Origin: Calliopum simillimum
Lineage: Eukaryota; Arthropoda; Insecta; Diptera; Lauxaniidae
Direction of reading: 5' to 3'
Assembly (NCBI GenBank): GCA_951812925.1
Contig: OX638369.1
Span: forward strand, 58,356,228 to 58,420,227
Length of the DNA stretch: 64,000 nucleotides
Shown here one piece after another: positions 12,329 through 24,067 of this stretch (the first letter of the stretch is position 1; the number at the start of each line of letters is the position of its first letter). The position numbers and the translations under genes were made by a program. The notes below the pieces were generated by a model. It saw only the letters and a list, made by a program, of their open reading frames with translations. It searched no databases and was not told the origin of the DNA.

Positions 12329-12612
12329 AGGGTGCTCCATGAAGAGATGTCTTCTTGTATCAGCCAGAATTTCGCAGCCATTATTGAGAACATTGCAGCA
12401 ACCGCCAAACATATTGCGGAAGTTTGGGAAATGTCCATTCTTAAAGGGTGATAAGAATTTGCAGAACAATTTCATCATCCACAACATGTGAAAGTTAAGT
12501 GTGGTTACTCTTTCTTTGAGTTTTGAGTAAAAATATTATATTTTTTTTTTTTTTTTGCATAAACTTAAGGCTTCAAATGATGTAAAGTGACAACTCTTAT
12601 TGGAGCACCCTG
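12329..12612. mobile_element. MITE with CAGGGTGCTCCA ends
   Basis: Inverted ends CAGGGTGCTCCA at 12329 and its complement ending 12612, followed by similar AAGAG/AAGAGT. The 284-bp size and CAGGG start fit a Tc1/mariner-derived MITE. The target duplication is not clear. Confidence 0.55.
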
Positions 12613-13169
12613 TAGATACTTTTAGAGATACAGGCAAAAGTTAACCAATAGATAAAATTAACAGTTTTTGTTGGCATCAACGACTAGTAAATGCAAAAAT
12701 TGCATGCTCATTAATATTTTTTTTCTGCGAATAAACACAATCTACTGATGGGACAATATTTTGAAATGAAGGTTTCTACCTTTGGAGTTGTGACAACGTT
12801 CGCGGAAAAGTTGTTAGATAAAGGTAATATGTAAATGTATGTATATATAGTAGAGAAATTAGAGTTCTGAGGTAATCTCTGTCAAAATGCTGCATATTTC
12901 AATTCATATTGGAATATTTATAATCATTTGAATTTTCTGGTTTGAAATGTTACAGTCTTTGGATGGGTTGAACCAATTTAATCATATCTTTGCTTAAATA
13001 TTGTTTTTTTGTTTTTTATAAGGAAATGCTTTAAGAATACCAATCCTTGTCTTCCTAAGATGTTCGATTTTATTTTTATCTTAAAAAAAAACTCTACTCA
13101 TCTACATACTTCATTTGTTTTAATTGTAAGCCAGCGAAATACATAGATATGTGTATGTTGTGATTCGAC

Positions 13170-13496
13170 CCAACAGAAAATTTCGATGCGCATCCCCAAG
13201 ATGCAATAGCGATGCGCGTCCTTCTCGCATCCAAAGAGCTGATTTGTATGCGCATATTTTCTGCGCTATAGGTAGCGAGAGCATTTCTGGTAGCGAGAGC
13301 GATGCGCATCCAAAGAGCATTTCTGGATGCGAGAGCGATGCGCATCCAAAGAGCATTTCTGGTAGCGAGAGCGAAGCGCTTCGTTCCAATGACATGCCAA
13401 TGTTAATTTCAGCGCTTTTGGCAACGAGAGAGATGCGCTTCACTGCTGCTTTAGAGCGCTTCAGAAGCGCTATTGATGCGCTCCATTCCCCATTGG
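13170..13496. repeat. Palindrome-rich minisatellite, copy 1
   Basis: A composite unit: leader block X (CCAACAGAAAATTTCGATGC onward), then units of about 33 bp made of GATGCGCATC, CAAAGAGCATTTCTGG and AGCGAGAGC, then tail block Y (GCGCTTCGTTCCAATGAC to CCCATTGG). The decamer GATGCGCATC is a perfect palindrome, and block Y holds AGCGCTTCAGAAGCGCT, also self-complementary. Frames stay open on both strands because of unit length; I do not read them as protein. Confidence 0.8.
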
Positions 13497-14335
13497 GCCC
13501 AACAGAAAATTTCGATGCGCATCCCCAAGATACAATAGCGATGCGCGTCCTTCTCGCATCGAAAGAGCTGATTTGTATGCGCATATTTTCTGCGCTATAG
13601 GTAGCGAGAGCGAAGCGCATCCAAAGAGCATTTCTGAATGCGAGAGCGATGCGCATCAAAAGAGCATTTATGGTAGCGAGAGCGATGCGCATCCAAAGAG
13701 CATTTCTGGATGCGAGAGCGATGCGCATCCAAAGAGCATTTCTGGTAGCAAGAACGATGCTCTTTCGGTGCGCGATGATAGAGCAGTGGTCTAGCGACTG
13801 GCACTGCGATTGAGGGTTGTAGCAACCGTGAGGTCCTCGGTTCAACTCCGGCCCAGACCTAACACAAAAGTTTCCAACTTGCAATTTTTCAATTAGAATA
13901 AATTTAGTAAAATAAAAATAATTATAATAATATCAAAAAATAATAATAGTCTGATGTGTCTTTGTTGACGAAAGACGTTAAATTTCAATTAAAAATTAAT
14001 TTTTTAAAAATTTTTATTGTCATCCAAAAAGCATGCAAAGAGCATTTCTGAATGCGAGAGCGATGCGCATCCAAAGAGCATTTCTGGTAGTGAGAGCGAT
14101 GCGCATCCAAACCGCATTTCTGGATGCGAGAGCGATGCGCATCCAAACAGCATTTCTGGATGCGAGAGCGATGCGCATCCAAAGAGCATTTCTGGTAGCG
14201 AGAGAGAAGCGCTTCGTTCCAATGACATGCCAATGTTAATTTCAGCGCTTTTGGCAACGAGAGAAATGCGCTTCACTGCTGCTTTAGAGCGCTTCAGAAG
14301 CGCTATTGATGCGCTCCATTCCCCATTGGAGGATT
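13497..14335. repeat. Palindrome-rich minisatellite, copy 2, interrupted
   Basis: A second X-units-Y composite in the same orientation. X lies at 13497-13612, units at 13612-13770 and again at 14034-14208, and Y at 14209-14330. A segment of about 265 bp (13771-14033) without units interrupts the array and starts with a tRNA-like sequence. Confidence 0.75.
13771..13870 (+). other. tRNA-like (SINE-type) segment
   Basis: An A-box-like TGGTCTAGCGACTGG and a B-box-like GGTTCAACTCC are spaced as in a tRNA-derived pol III promoter. It is followed by an AT-rich tail to about 14033. No proper acceptor stem or anticodon arm, so not a functional tRNA gene. Confidence 0.45.
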
Positions 14336-15344
14336 ACCGCTTTCCTAGTGAGAACACATTCGTATGTGACCATCCAGCGGAAAAGTTACCTTATTTTCAC
14401 TCACAAAATTTAGAAGTACAGCTATAAATAAGAGATAGGGTCAATTTCACCGGTTTTCGGTTTAAGGTGCTTACACATGTTCTCAACATTTTACAACTGA
14501 TTTAAGGTCGATTATCATATTACAAATACAAATAAAAGTGGTCTTACCGAACCTCTACCCTGTAAAAATTGATAAATGACATACTTTGAACTTCGATATC
14601 TACAAACTTATTTTTTTTTTAGAAAACGCAAAAAAAGGCTTTTTTTATTTTGTGAAGATAAGGTACCTTTTCCACTGAATGGCCACATATGGTTATTTTC
14701 TCATCAGTCTGTTTAAAGCAATAAGCCAAAACAAATCATTCGGTTATTCATATCTTGTAGAGATGGTAACTTCAATAGATAAATTCGTTCTATATATGTA
14801 TGTACTTCTTGTGTGATGCTTCAAAAACAAAATAAGTACAATCTAGATATTTATTTTTAGATTTGTTTATATATTGACTAAGCAAAGTTATCTATTCCCA
14901 TAAAAAAGACAAAAATGACGAACAACGAAAAAATTCGAAAAATACCAATAAAAAGAGATGCATTCTTCTCAGTTCCGATTTTGAATGTTGGAGCTATTGT
15001 TTCACAGTTTCTATAGAAAGTCATCATCAATGAAATACGGCGTTACATAAAGCACTCGAATTATTGTTTTGTATGGAGCTGTTCTCTTTCACATAGGTAT
15101 TCACTCAGTTTCAGTGTTGCCGTTTTATAAAGTAACGATTGTAAATTTTTAATTTTTAAAATGTCCTACGAAATTTCTTGTACCGAAATAATTCAAGAAA
15201 ACTTAAAAAATAAGAGATCGATTTACCTAAGAAATAAACTAAAAAGGAAAATTGCATTAATTGGTTGAAAAATTGTGGATTATTCGACACGAAACATACT
15301 GCTACCTAAATTTTGGGTTTGAAAAATTGATTTTCTTAACTCAC
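14336..15344. other. No gene seen
   Basis: AT-rich DNA without recognisable element ends or coding signature. Confidence 0.45.
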
Positions 15345-16590
15345 TGTAAACAAAACTCTATCCGTTACGAATAATTTTTAATAAATCTCTTGCTGAGGGT
15401 AAATTTCTTTTTAAGTCGGGTTGTAAAAACAATATTGCTAATTATAGACCCATTTCTAAGCTAACGGTTATTTCAAAACTCTTTGTCAAAGATAAGATTT
15501 TTTTTTGCTGTGAAGAGTATGATCTCTCCTTATGAGCATGGGTTTGTGCCGGGAAGATCAACAATTACTAATTTAGTTTCGTTTAGTAAATTTTGTATTG
15601 CTTCGTTCCTTAGTGGTTGTCAGGTCGATGTTGTATATGCGGATTTTTCAAAGGCGTTTGATAAGATTGGACATGCCTTATTGATAAAAAAATGTGAATC
15701 GCTAGGCTTTCATTCCACGTTTTTGAAGTGGCTCAATTCGTATCTGTGTAACCGTCGTTGTGTAGTTGCCTTAGATGGCGTGAAGTCTTCTACGTTTTTT
15801 GCATCCTCCGGTGTGCCGCAGGATAGTATCCCTATTTGACCACTGTAAATGTTTATTGTATGCAGATGACCTTAAAATTATTATGAAAATTAATAACCCT
15901 GCTGACATTGTTCTATTTGAGAGTGATCTGGATAAGCTATTTTTTTGGTGCAATAATAATAATTTATTTTTAAATCTAAGTAAATGTCTATGTCGTTTTC
16001 CAAGTCCAGTAGCCTTCTTCCCTCGTCTTATAAAATTTCGAGTACTGACCTTGTGTCCGTCACGGAGTTTAAAGACTTAGGTGTTGTGTTTGACTCTAGT
16101 TTTTCATTTCGTTCTCATTTAGACTATGTTGTGCCTAAAGCTTATGCTATGTTAGCGTTTATTAGGCGTAATAGTCTTTCGTTTAGTGATCTTTATACAT
16201 TTAAATCGTTATTTGTTAGTTTGGTAAGGTCTAGGTTAGAATATACTGCGATTATTTGGAGCCCATGCTATCAATCGCATAAGTTAAGGCTTGAAAGGGT
16301 CCAAAAATTTTAATGTTCCCTCTAGGCCTCTGAGGAATCATATTCCGTTTCATTTGGATGTGATGCGCACTAATTATGCCTCAAATGCTCCTTTAACAAA
16401 AGCTATTAGTTATATGAATGATATTAGCTCGGAAATCAATATTGATAGTGATATTAGTAAAAATGCTTTAAAAACTGCTTTAAATAATATGTTGTGATAT
16501 CTTTTTTTTATTAAATTTAATTAATCTTTCTCAAGTTTGTAAGAATTTTTATTTATAGACTTAATTACATAAATAAATAAATAAAAACAA
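15345..16590 (+). pseudogene. Non-LTR retrotransposon reverse transcriptase, degenerate
   Basis: Remnant of a jockey-like LINE polymerase, 5'-truncated. Read across frames: NIANYRPISKL, ISPYEHGFVPGRSTITNL, VVYADFSKAFDKIGHALLIKK, SSGVPQDS, LLYADDLKIIMK (the catalytic YADD box), and FKDLGVVFD with LVRSRLEYTAIIWSP, the conserved order of finger, palm and thumb segments. A deletion between VPQDS and YADD removes the usual GPLLF stretch, and there are several frameshifts. The 3' end near 16570-16590 has an AAATAAATAAATAA tail. It was made by target-primed reverse transcription and is now dead. Confidence 0.88.
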
Positions 16591-16739
16591 ATAGCACTTG
16601 TACATCAAAACGTTGTGAGTACGTTTATGCTAAAAAATGTCAAACTTAATTATTGTGTTGCCAGATTTTAGCTATTGATATTAGTGTTGCCAGTTCCCGA
16701 AATATAAATAGTGCCACTCGTATACAGAAAAAGATTTTC

Positions 16740-17800
16740 TTTAAATCATTCAACGAGCAAATTGATTTCCAGGGTCGAATTACGGTTCACAAAATCCAAA
16801 ACAAAAATAGTCATTTTCGATGTATCTGTCGATGCTGAATCCAAATTTATTCGCATGGTTTCCGAGATATTTTTAAAAAAGTCCAAAAACGGTGATATAG
16901 AGGACGCACGAAATTTGTTTGTTCTTTTTTACTAAATGCAATGCTTAGTACTGCTCTTCGCCCATAAGCTAAGAATTTGTCTAAAAAAATCGTTTCTCGA
17001 AAACTTTTTCCATTACTTTCGTGTATAAAGAGCGAAGATACATCACACCTGTCCCCACGTGTTTTAAATAAAAAGTGCTTGCACCCAAAATGTTTTTTTG
17101 GGGAAATATGCGCAATGCCTCTAGGATCAAACATATATAGCTCTTTTTTCAAAGTGAACGGCACTTTTTCAAACTAGGGCCGAAAAACCCATTTTTTAGC
17201 ACTGTGCTCTATACTAAACCAAAAAAAAAAAAGTTGACTAAAACGAATACAAAAAAAGAGTATGCAGAAAGTAATCTGCTTGTCCGTAGATTAAAAAACA
17301 GTAAACTGAAAAACCCTACAGAATATCGTTTACGAGATATTGCGTTTTTACTCAATTTTTTGTGTTTCTATTAAAAAATTTAATGTTTGCGTACAAACGA
17401 AATAATTATCAATATATAGAAACAAAAATAGTCAATTCTAATGTATTTTTTGATGCTTAATCCGAATCTGGTTTTAAAATTGCTCTATCACTTCTGATTT
17501 TGAGATATCCTAACCTGAAGTTTTGGCATGTACGGTTTTTTCATCACTTTTCAGGTTATATAACAGGAGCAGGTAATTCTTTATCATAAAACTCGATAAA
17601 GTTTTTAAAAGTACTATTCTTTTTCTTCAAAACTCATTTTGATTTATATCGATATCTTCTTTTTTCTCTGAAATATCGTAACCTATATATGTTTGATCCT
17701 AGAGGCATTCCGCATATTTCCCCAAAAAAACATTTTGGGTGCAAGCACTTTTTATTTAAAACACGTGGGGACCGGTGTGACATGCATAAAAAATATGGGA
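16740..17800. repeat. Degraded palindromic element
   Basis: Segments about 17040-17145 and 17683-17785 are inverted copies (CACGTGTTTTAAATAAAAAG, GCACCCAAAATG, CCTCTAGGATCAAAC). Between and beside them are copies of the motif GATGCTGAATCC ... TTGCTCTATCAC ... TGAGATATCCTAACC that marks the palindromic family at 24, 42 and 60 kb. Outer limits are unclear. Confidence 0.55.
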
Positions 17801-17932
17801 CAGTAACTCAAACATATAATTTTTAGCGTGATATACTCGTAATAATTGCAAAAACATCGGGTTTCTTATAATTGCAAATTTTTCTCCATTTTTTAAATAT
17901 TATTTTCTAACTACCTGCTACTCACGGTGAGC

Positions 17933-20324
17933 TTGAAGAGGGGGAAAGTGGTGCTAAAATGGATCCAAAATCGGCTAATGCAGAAAGTTTCTATATTGTT
18001 TCTAGATTATAAAAATGTTAAAATTAAAATCCTAGCTGCTCGTCTTGGGAAGTAATGCACATTTTTGTGTTCATGGTATGCACTTGCATGAAAACCATAT
18101 AAAATTAAAAAAATTAAGAAAAAAAACAGAACAAACATTTATAAAAATAATTACCTTTAATGTATTTTGTAATGTTAAATCCGAATCCAGCCTTAAAATT
18201 GCTGTATCTCATACGGTTTTTGAGATATCTTAGCTTAAACAAGGAAAAAAGACCGTTTTTGCTATATTTTGACGCTATATAGCTTGAACCCGGAACATTT
18301 ATACCAAGGGCGTACGCAAGGGGGGCAGGGGGCAGCTGCTCCCCCTAGATCTAGCTTTAGAGTTACAAATATGTCATACTCATTAGTTTTTACAGTAGTT
18401 TTTACAACTTTTCATATTAAAGCCAAATAAAACACGATTTTTTGGACAATAGTTTATACAAATACACTTTTTTTATCTTTACTATACTATTTATTTAAAT
18501 CGGATAATATTTTAAAAAGTTATTATGGTTTCACTGAAGTAGGACTATTCGTTTTTTTATCGAAAAAATTAAGAGGTACAAAAAAATGTCTTTTGCTCAT
18601 AAATTTTTTTTCTTCTCAGAAGGGATACCCAAAGCAGCTTAAAACTAAAGACTATGTTTTTGCAAAAAATGCTGCGTTAAAAAATTCAAAATTTTTTGTG
18701 AAGGTAGTATAGATAATATCCGGTTCCAAAAGTCGATTTTTTTAAGTTTTTCCATTACGTGGTCGGAAAAGCATTCGTTTACTCAAAAAGAAGACTCTTA
18801 CGAATAAAATGTATAAGGCTTAAAATGCTTAAAATCGTTCAAAGTATCAAAGTATTTTATAAATTTTTTCATACCTTTTTTAACTTTTCAAAAATTGGTC
18901 AAAGAAAAAGAAAAAAAAAAATTCCAAAAACTCTAAAAAAATTTATACGTGTACTTTGTACGATTCTAAGCATTTTAAACACTAAACAATTTTTTTGCTT
19001 TATAAAAATCGAACCAGTTTATTGTACCTGTTTATTTTTCCGATAAAAAATCAAAATAGTCTTACTTCACTGAAACCTTAATAACTTTTTAAAATATGAT
19101 CTGGTTTTAGTAAATTTGGGCTTAAAATATTTGAAATTAAATACACTTATAAATAAAAATAAAAAATAAAACAAGATTGTAAAAAATTACTATGAAAATG
19201 AACTTTTCGCTATGAAAATGAACTTTTCGCTCAGTTTTAACTTTAACTCAGCCAATTCGAATAGGATTTTAGTTATTGATACATTTAAAAGAAGCGTAAG
19301 AATTTTTCTTTAAAATAGTGTATAAAAAAATTCGATCAAAATTGGGTTTCTCGAAATATTTTTTTATAAAATTAGAGCTATAACCTCAAAAATCGAAAGT
19401 GTCGATTATATCTAGAACGGCTCCTCGGGAAAAAAATTAATGCGTTTTTTGGAGTCAGCGACCTCAAACTAGTTTAGAAATGTAATATGTATTTAAAAGA
19501 CAACATACCTAAGCAAATTTTTATTTGGAAAGTTATCTAAGTACCTTCATAAGTTATTATGAACTTTTATTTAATATTTTAGTGCAAAAAAATATACCGC
19601 TCTTACATGGAAATTTCTCAAAAAAAAAAAAAAAAGAAGGTTCACAAAATTTGAGTTTGGGCCCCCCTAGATGAAATCCTGCGTACGCCCTTGATTTATA
19701 CGTAGAATCCAATACAATTACTCAAAGCTTTAATCTTTTTCTTTAAAACCTAATTTAAATTATGTTAATATCTTTATTTTTTTCGGAGATATCCTAACCT
19801 AAAATGTTGAAAAAGTGCAAAAAACATGTTTTTCATTATTTCAGTCTACGATATTTCGGAGAAACATAAAGCTATTGACATAATTTAAATGAAGTTTTAA
19901 AGAATACAGATTAGAGCTTTGAGTAATTGTATCGGATTCTACGTATAAATGTTCCGTGTTCAAGCTATATAGCGGCAAAATATAGCAAAAACGGTCTTTT
20001 TTCCTTGTTTAAGCTAAGATATCTCAAAAACCGTATGAGATACAGCAATTTTAAGGCTGGATTCGGATTCAACATTGCAAAATACATTAAATGTAATTAT
20101 TTTTATATTTGTTTGTTCTGTTTTTTTTCTTAATTTTTTTAATTTTATATGGTTTTCATGCAAGTGCATACCATGAACACAAAAAAGTGCATAACTTCCG
20201 AAGACGAGCAGCTAGGATTTTAATTTTAACATTTTTATAATCTAGAAACAATATAGAAACTTTCTGCATTAGCCGATTTTGGATCCATTTTAGCTCCACT
20301 TTCCCCCTTTTCAAGCTCACCGTG
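17933..20324. mobile_element. Palindromic element carrying a nested hAT
   Basis: Ends CACGGTGAGCTTG at 17933 and its complement ending 20324, flanked by TACT on both sides (17929-17932, 20325-20328). Without the nested hAT it is about 1 kb and almost entirely an inverted repeat. The left arm is 17933-18304 plus 19702 to about 19815; the right arm runs to 20324. Arms share GAATCC..AGCCTTAAAATTGCTGTATCTC and TTTTTGAGATATC with the other palindromic elements. Non-coding. Confidence 0.8.
18305..19693. mobile_element. Nested hAT-like element with 8-bp target duplication
   Basis: Terminal inverted repeats CAAGGGCGTACGCA at 18305 and the complement ending 19693, flanked by direct repeats ATTTATAC (18297-18304 and 19694-19701). 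The 8-bp duplication is diagnostic of hAT-type insertion. The interior is largely self-complementary (18490-18560 against 19040-19110; 18790-18990) and has no transposase, so it was mobilised in trans. Confidence 0.85.
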
Positions 20325-20488
20325 TACTGCTATTTTCTTATAGTTTTCGAGTTATTAAATTGTCTAGCACAAATTTTTACCTCAATTACAAATTCTAATT
20401 GCAAGCCATGCAACATACTCTCTTGAGTAGCACACTACTATAACCCACAACTAAAATAAACAAATGCACTGAAGCGTTACAGCTTGAG

Positions 20489-20610
20489 AGAGCGGTGGAT
20501 GAATAAAGAAAAAAAAAACACTCACAATGAGTGGAGCTCATTGCTATGGCGCCCCACGTTGGAGCACGAGTATCTATAAGAGAATTTTGAGATCGTTGCT
20601 TCAGTTTTAA
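20489..20610 (+). promoter_or_regulatory. Putative core promoter (GAGA, TATA, initiator)
   Basis: A GAGAGAG tract lies near 20489, TATAAG at 20575-20580 and an initiator TCAGTT at 20601-20606, whose A at 20603 would be +1. The first T of the TATA box is 28 bp upstream of +1, within the usual insect range or slightly close. GC content rises locally. Downstream is CAA-rich, ORF-poor DNA like a fly 5' leader. I see no convincing downstream promoter element. It could serve the ABCG gene at 41 kb or an unrecognised transcript. Confidence 0.4.
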
Positions 20611-21566
20611 AACGGCAGACGCCGCGTTAACATGAAAAAGTGGAGCGTGGGCACGTAAAGTAAAAATAAAATAAAATTGTGATTTGTGTATGTGAAAGTA
20701 CCTTTTTTGTCTTAAGAAAGTTTTAACCGAAAAAAAAAAAAAAAAATATAAAATTTTTATATAAATTAAATTAAATTAAAAAAAAAAAAGGAAACGGATA
20801 TTAAATCAAAAACAAATAAAATAACGATTTCGTAATTGTTTTCTTGCGTTTTAAATAAAAATCAATTTAATTTGTTCGGTCGCGTGAATTTCAATTGATC
20901 GCATGACAGTGAAGAAATTGTAAATAAATTAAAGAAATTGCAAACGGAATAAATGACAAAAAGTACATATTTGAAAGAGAAAATCAAAAAACAACAACAA
21001 CAAAAGAAAACAGACATAACAAAAACAATTTCGAAAAAAAACGGGTCAATTAAGGCGCACCACATAATACAACAACAGAAAAATAACAAAAGGAAACAAA
21101 ATAAAAATTTAAAAAAGTAAAAAAAAGCGGACCGAAAAAAGCGCATCAGTGTCTTCGTTAAAAAAGTAAATTTGTTTTTTGGGCGTATTCTACTTTTCCT
21201 TCATTTTCGAAATCTCCGTCATTTAAATAAATTGTGTTTTTTTGTTTTTGTTTCACATTTTGTTTGTACATAACAAAAGAAAGTGCAAGAAGATCGCAAA
21301 AGAAAAAACCCAAAAACCGAAATCTGTGCCAAAAACAACTCCATCCTTTCCCCCCTTTCCACAAAACATCTGTGTTTCTTGTAGCTGTTTTTGTTTTTAT
21401 TTGAAAATTTGTTTTGCTGTTTGGCACTCTGTCTGTCATTCATGAATTGTGTGCTTTGTCGTTGCTTATCAATCTACACATTTTTGCGTAAAATCTTCGA
21501 GACACGTCTTCGTGGACTGATTCTGACCCAGAAGCTGAAGAAGCAGACAGTGCGAGAATTTTAAAG
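20603..21566 (+). other. Putative non-coding first exon / 5' leader
   Basis: It runs from the predicted initiator to a plausible donor AAAG|GTCAGT at 21567. It is rich in AAACAAA and AACAACAACA, as fly leaders often are. The last 25 codons before the donor (21492-21566) form an open, acidic frame without an ATG. If joined to the acceptor at 41117, the stop at 41160 would close that frame. Linkage to the ABCG gene is inference only. Confidence 0.3.
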
Positions 21567-22240
21567 GTCAGTATCAGATAAGAGTCTCCAAAATGCATCC
21601 TTTGTGGCGGGGATTATAAAATAAGTAATTTTCAGAAAATCCCAAATTGGTGAACATGACTTTAAGAAGATTCCAGAGAAAAAATTCAGAGGATCCCAAA
21701 TTCGTATTAAAATTTTTAAAAACATCACAAAATGGTGAAAATTACTTTGAGAAAACCTAGTATCCCAATATTGGATAGTAAGGGTATTCCTCAAAACGTG
21801 AAAAAGCCTTCAAAACCTCGCAAGCTCGTAAAACTGTCAAAGTTCGTATTTGGTTTTGACAACTATTACCAGTGGCGAATCCAGGTTTCGACTATAGGGG
21901 GGCTAAAGTCCGACGATAGGACGATTTTGAGATCTAATTGATCATTTTCCTTTTATATTTAGTCGCAATTTAGAGCTTATCTTTTCGAGTGGGCGCTTCG
22001 AAAGTAATTTTGAAATCTAAAGCATTTGTTTGCTTTTTACTCAATAATATCAGCGCAGTCTCTGCGGTCCTAATCATTTACTCATAATTTGATCGCAGAT
22101 CTTGGATTCACGTTTTTCAATCTTGGAATGTTAAATAATTGCGGAGTGGAGTTTTGATGCAATTACTTGCGCTAATAGATCGTTCGCAACTAGTTGAATG
22201 TGGCGTACCTACAGAAAGGGAAAAAAGGAAAAAAGGGAAA
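21567..22240. other. No gene seen; segment shared with 42.48 kb
   Basis: Mostly AT-rich. The stretch near 21780 (GGGTATTCCTCAAAACGTG) recurs near 42478, marking a short dispersed repeat. Confidence 0.4.
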
Positions 22241-22402
22241 GGGACAGTCCATAAACTCCGTGACGCTCCTACGGGGGGGGGAGGGGTTCGAGCAAGCGTC
22301 ACGCTTGGTGTATTTTATTTATTTTTTATATGAAGCTACCGTCACATAGGGGGGGGGTTCAATATAGCGAATTTTAGCGACACGGAGCTTATAGACAGCC
22401 CC
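22241..22402. mobile_element. Short MITE, GGGACAGTCCATAA ends
   Basis: The left end GGGACAGTCCATAAACTCCG is matched by the complement of the right end (GGGGCTGTCTATAAGCTCCG), about 80 percent over 25 bp. About 160 bp, with two G-runs inside. Superfamily uncertain (Merlin-like ends are one option); no clear target duplication. Confidence 0.6.
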
Positions 22403-24067
22403 AAAGTGGTAGAATTTTCACTTCGACCTTCTAGGTCTGCTGCAAATTCGAATTTTATTGATTATTTAAAAAAAAAAATTTCAACAAAAATTTTTGCTTT
22501 TGAGCATTACGTAAGCGATCTAAAACGCTGAAATTTTTTGAGTATTTTCCCTAGATACGCTAATGAAACCAAAAAAAAGAAAAAAAAATTTTAAATTAAA
22601 AAAACCTTTTGAATTAAAAAAAAAAAAATACAAAAATAAATAAAATTAGCAGCGATGATTATAATAATTATTGTAGTTTAGGTTTTTAATATCAGACTTG
22701 GCCCGCCCAGTTACCAAATCACAAACATTTTAAAGGGGTTGATTTTATACTTTTTTGTTCCTGTGCACATTACCTGTAAATTACCCACAGTGAAAAGTTT
22801 GCCTTCTGAAAGCCCCGAAAGATGTTGAAACTTTTCATTTCAAAAAACAGTGCCAAATTTTTTGACTAGAGCACGACCGAATCATTCCTGGTGTTTGTGT
22901 GAAATTTGATTGCATTGCCACAAATAACTCTTAAATTAAATCATCTTGAAGTTTTTGCTTGCATGGGAAGAGTCTCTTTTATATTGATTTAGAGTTTATA
23001 CTTCTGTTTTAAAATACTTTTGAAAATTCTATATGTATGGGCGGTGCTGAGGTACCTACAAAATATAACTTATTGATATTCATGGACTCTTCTTAATTCA
23101 GGCCACTAGAGTGCATAAAAATAGGTCCATAACCCATTGAATAAATTGACCTTTGAATACTCAGTCAGTTGCAAATTTGATCATATTTTTGAATCTTTTA
23201 TATAATTGGGATTTTTAACCTACTCAAGTTCTAGGGATAAATTAGTTCTAAATGTTAAGTTAGTTGCAAAACGCTCCCTAAACAAGTGATGTTGTCGACG
23301 TTTTAATATAAGAATGGGACAGTTTTATACTTTCTTGGAAAAACATTGATTTAAAGCCGGCCTTATGCAATTTGAAAAGGAGACTGCAAGTGAAAATTCT
23401 TTGCATGGTTTTAGGCTGGTTTTTGCACAGTAGATAACGGTTTTATAAGTAGAAGCATTTATTGATATGTCTACTAATAGTTACATTTTTTAAAATATTT
23501 CTTAAACTCATAAGCCTCCATTTAAAAAGTTCTGCGAAGAGCCTAATTAATGTAGCATTCCAAAACACTTTAAAAATCTTTGTAAGTATATTTCTTTTAT
23601 TGCGTTTTTCCTTAAAAATCATTTGAATTGAGCTTGGCAAGTTTTGAATCTTTTCGTCTGATGTGAAGCCTTTTGTTTATGCACATGATAAACTAAATGA
23701 GTTATTAACAAATTTTGAAATCCCGAAAACGAAAATAAACCCATACATAAGATGCATGATGAAACATTCTAACTTTTTATAACGAACGATTTTAATTATT
23801 ACTTTCTGCTCGAAGTCCCCTGGTGGTTGTGGTTTGGTTTATTTTTCAGTGCATTTTAGTAAACAGATAACAAAAGTAATTATGTATGTAATTTAATTAA
23901 ACAAATCATTTTGAATGGTTTGGTTTTTGCTATCTTCTGTTTATATTTTAAATTAAAGTTTTATATGAATCACTAATATATAAAATAAATGTTTAGCCAA
24001 AGTGGTTCGCTTGGCCGCACTTCGTATATACTTGAATATTTATATTATTTATTTCTTTTATTAATAA
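22403..24067. other. No gene; decayed Helitron-like fragment near 22860-23060
   Basis: Between 22860 and 23060 are phrases of the Helitron-like internal unit (GTGTGAAATTTGATTGCATT, TTTTTGCTTGCATGGGAAGAG). The remainder is AT-rich with nothing recognisable. Confidence 0.4.

Noticed and set aside
13771..13870. Functional tRNA gene
   Set aside because: A and B boxes are present but acceptor and anticodon stems do not fold into a standard cloverleaf.
13120..13884. A 254-codon minus-strand frame and a 149-codon plus-strand frame
   Set aside because: Both follow the 33-bp minisatellite, whose unit is a multiple of three without stops; codon content is the same repeat on each strand.
13170..14335. 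CRISPR-like spacing of repeats
   Set aside because: Units are contiguous and near identical with no unique spacers, and the genome is eukaryotic.
21158..21445. Overlapping frames of 67-93 codons on both strands
   Set aside because: They fall in the CAA/TTG-rich leader-like region and have Lys/Asn or Phe bias typical of such sequence.
20603..21566. LTR or other transposon edge instead of a gene promoter
   Set aside because: No second copy in the window and no terminal repeat; kept as a putative promoter, with low confidence.
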